Positions 63,582 through 64,000 of a DNA stretch of 64,000 nt are shown here, one piece after another. Location: positions 124,001 through 188,000 of the forward strand of contig CAJIZG010000001.1 in assembly GCA_905181865.1 (NCBI GenBank). Reading direction: 5' to 3'. Position 1 is the stretch's first letter; each line of letters begins with the position of its first letter. Under the pieces are notes generated by a model that searched no databases, was not told where the DNA came from, and saw only the letters and a list, made by a program, of their open reading frames with translations. The position numbers and the translations under genes were made by a program. This DNA is from Urechidicola croceus. Lineage in GTDB: Bacteria; Bacteroidota; Bacteroidia; Flavobacteriales; Flavobacteriaceae.

Positions 63582-64000
63582 ATGATTAAGCCTGTATTTA
63601 AATTTAATGTGATTCTCTGTTTTCTTATTCTTATAAATTGCTCTGGTAAAAAAGACCTTGTAAACGACAAAACTGAAATTACTTTTGATAAAATAACAAG
63701 CCAATCACATGGTGGGAATCTAGAAGAAAATTTCATATTCGTAAAATCTAATGACGCACTCAAAAAAATATTTGCACAACTTAATATCGCAAGAAAACCA
63801 GGTATCCCTTTGCCTATGATCGATTTCAATAAGGAAAGTGTTATTGTTTTATTTATGGGCCAGCAAAATTCTGGAGGGTATACTATTTTATTAGAATCTG
63901 CAAAATATAATAACACTGGCATTTTACAATTATTCGTAAAGGAAACCAAGCCCAGTGGTATGTCAACTATGGCTATTACGCAACCTTATACCATCTATAA
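63582..64000 (+). CDS. PrcB-like lipoprotein (partial, runs off the window)
   Basis: At least 139 codons and open to the window edge. Lipoprotein signal FLILINCSG (Cys about residue 20). The body FVKSNDALKKIFAQLN, DFNKESVIVLFMGQQNSGGY and KPSGMSTMAITQPYTIY resembles the PrcB C-terminal domain family. Function uncertain; probably periplasmic. Starts 4 bases after the csaA relic. Confidence 0.65.
   Translation, partial: MIKPVFKFNVILCFLILINCSGKKDLVNDKTEITFDKITSQSHGGNLEENFIFVKSNDALKKIFAQLNIARKPGIPLPMIDFNKESVIVLFMGQQNSGGYTILLESAKYNNTGILQLFVKETKPSGMSTMAITQPYTIY

Noticed and set aside
63530-63949. 139-codon minus-strand frame at the window end
   Set aside because: It is the complement of the PrcB-like lipoprotein, which has a lipobox and a family match.
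1-64000. CRISPR arrays, rRNA operons, prophage structural genes
   Set aside because: No regularly spaced repeats, no rRNA sequence and no phage structural gene were seen in the window.

Overview
The window is a stretch of chromosome from a low-GC member of the Bacteroidota, almost certainly family Flavobacteriaceae. The evidence is the type IX secretion regulator PorX, flavobacterial conserved clusters (porX-tsaE-ald; rpsF-rpsR-rplI; DUF3822-rsmD; recQ-fmt-HU-YqgE), repeated use of the Bacteroidota promoter TTG-N19-TAnnTTTG, few Shine-Dalgarno sites, and a cysteate synthase / cysteate acyltransferase pair that suggests sulfonolipids typical of gliding Bacteroidota.

Layout. 1-7.4 kb: porX-tsaE-ald, a DUF4258 protein, an ACR3 arsenite pump, a TrmH-like methyltransferase and the ribosomal protein operon rpsF-rpsR-rplI. 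7.6-8.6 kb: the fused remains of pta and ackA. 8.7-24.1 kb: lhgO, an M48 peptidase, msrB, ffh, folD, a sterol desaturase-like enzyme, queE, cmk, an amidohydrolase, an acyl-CoA synthetase, dnaX and an APC permease. 24.2-30.4 kb: the most disturbed part. It holds a miaE-like relic, intact mnmE, a 2-kb insert bounded by a perfect 25-bp direct repeat of the mnmE 3' end, a csgG relic, a lipoprotein metallopeptidase gene and an IS3-type transposase relic. 30.4-41.5 kb: an MFS transporter, a HAD phosphatase, a 49-codon basic protein, rlmF, a broken truncated haemoglobin, a cysteine desulfurase, a Smr protein, an arsenate-reductase-like phosphatase, tandem PPK2 kinases and the putative capB and capA genes. 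41.5-54.6 kb: oligopeptidase B, a RecD-like helicase, rsmD, MoxR with two SurA-like proteins, recQ and fmt. 54.7-64 kb: HU, YqgE, a class IV aminotransferase, an M15 peptidase, tRNA-Gly(TCC), a broken yfiT-like gene, an OmpA-type envelope protein, a broken csaA and the start of a PrcB-like lipoprotein.

Two themes stand out. First, gene decay: at least seven recognisable pseudogenes (pta/ackA, miaE-like, csgG, IS3 transposase, truncated haemoglobin, yfiT, csaA) plus several short coding relics lie among intact housekeeping genes, pointing to ongoing loss of accessory metabolism. Second, the mnmE 3' end looks like a used integration site: a perfect direct repeat covers the last codons and stop, and the likely original mnmE terminator now lies just beyond the far repeat, 2 kb downstream.

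Functionally, the window is dominated by translation and RNA maturation (S6, S18, L9, TsaE, TrmH, QueE, MnmE, RlmF, RsmD, Fmt, tRNA-Gly), protein export and envelope quality control (PorX, Ffh, SurA-like proteins, M48, OmpA) and envelope lipid chemistry. All identifications come from reading the sequence; no database search was run.
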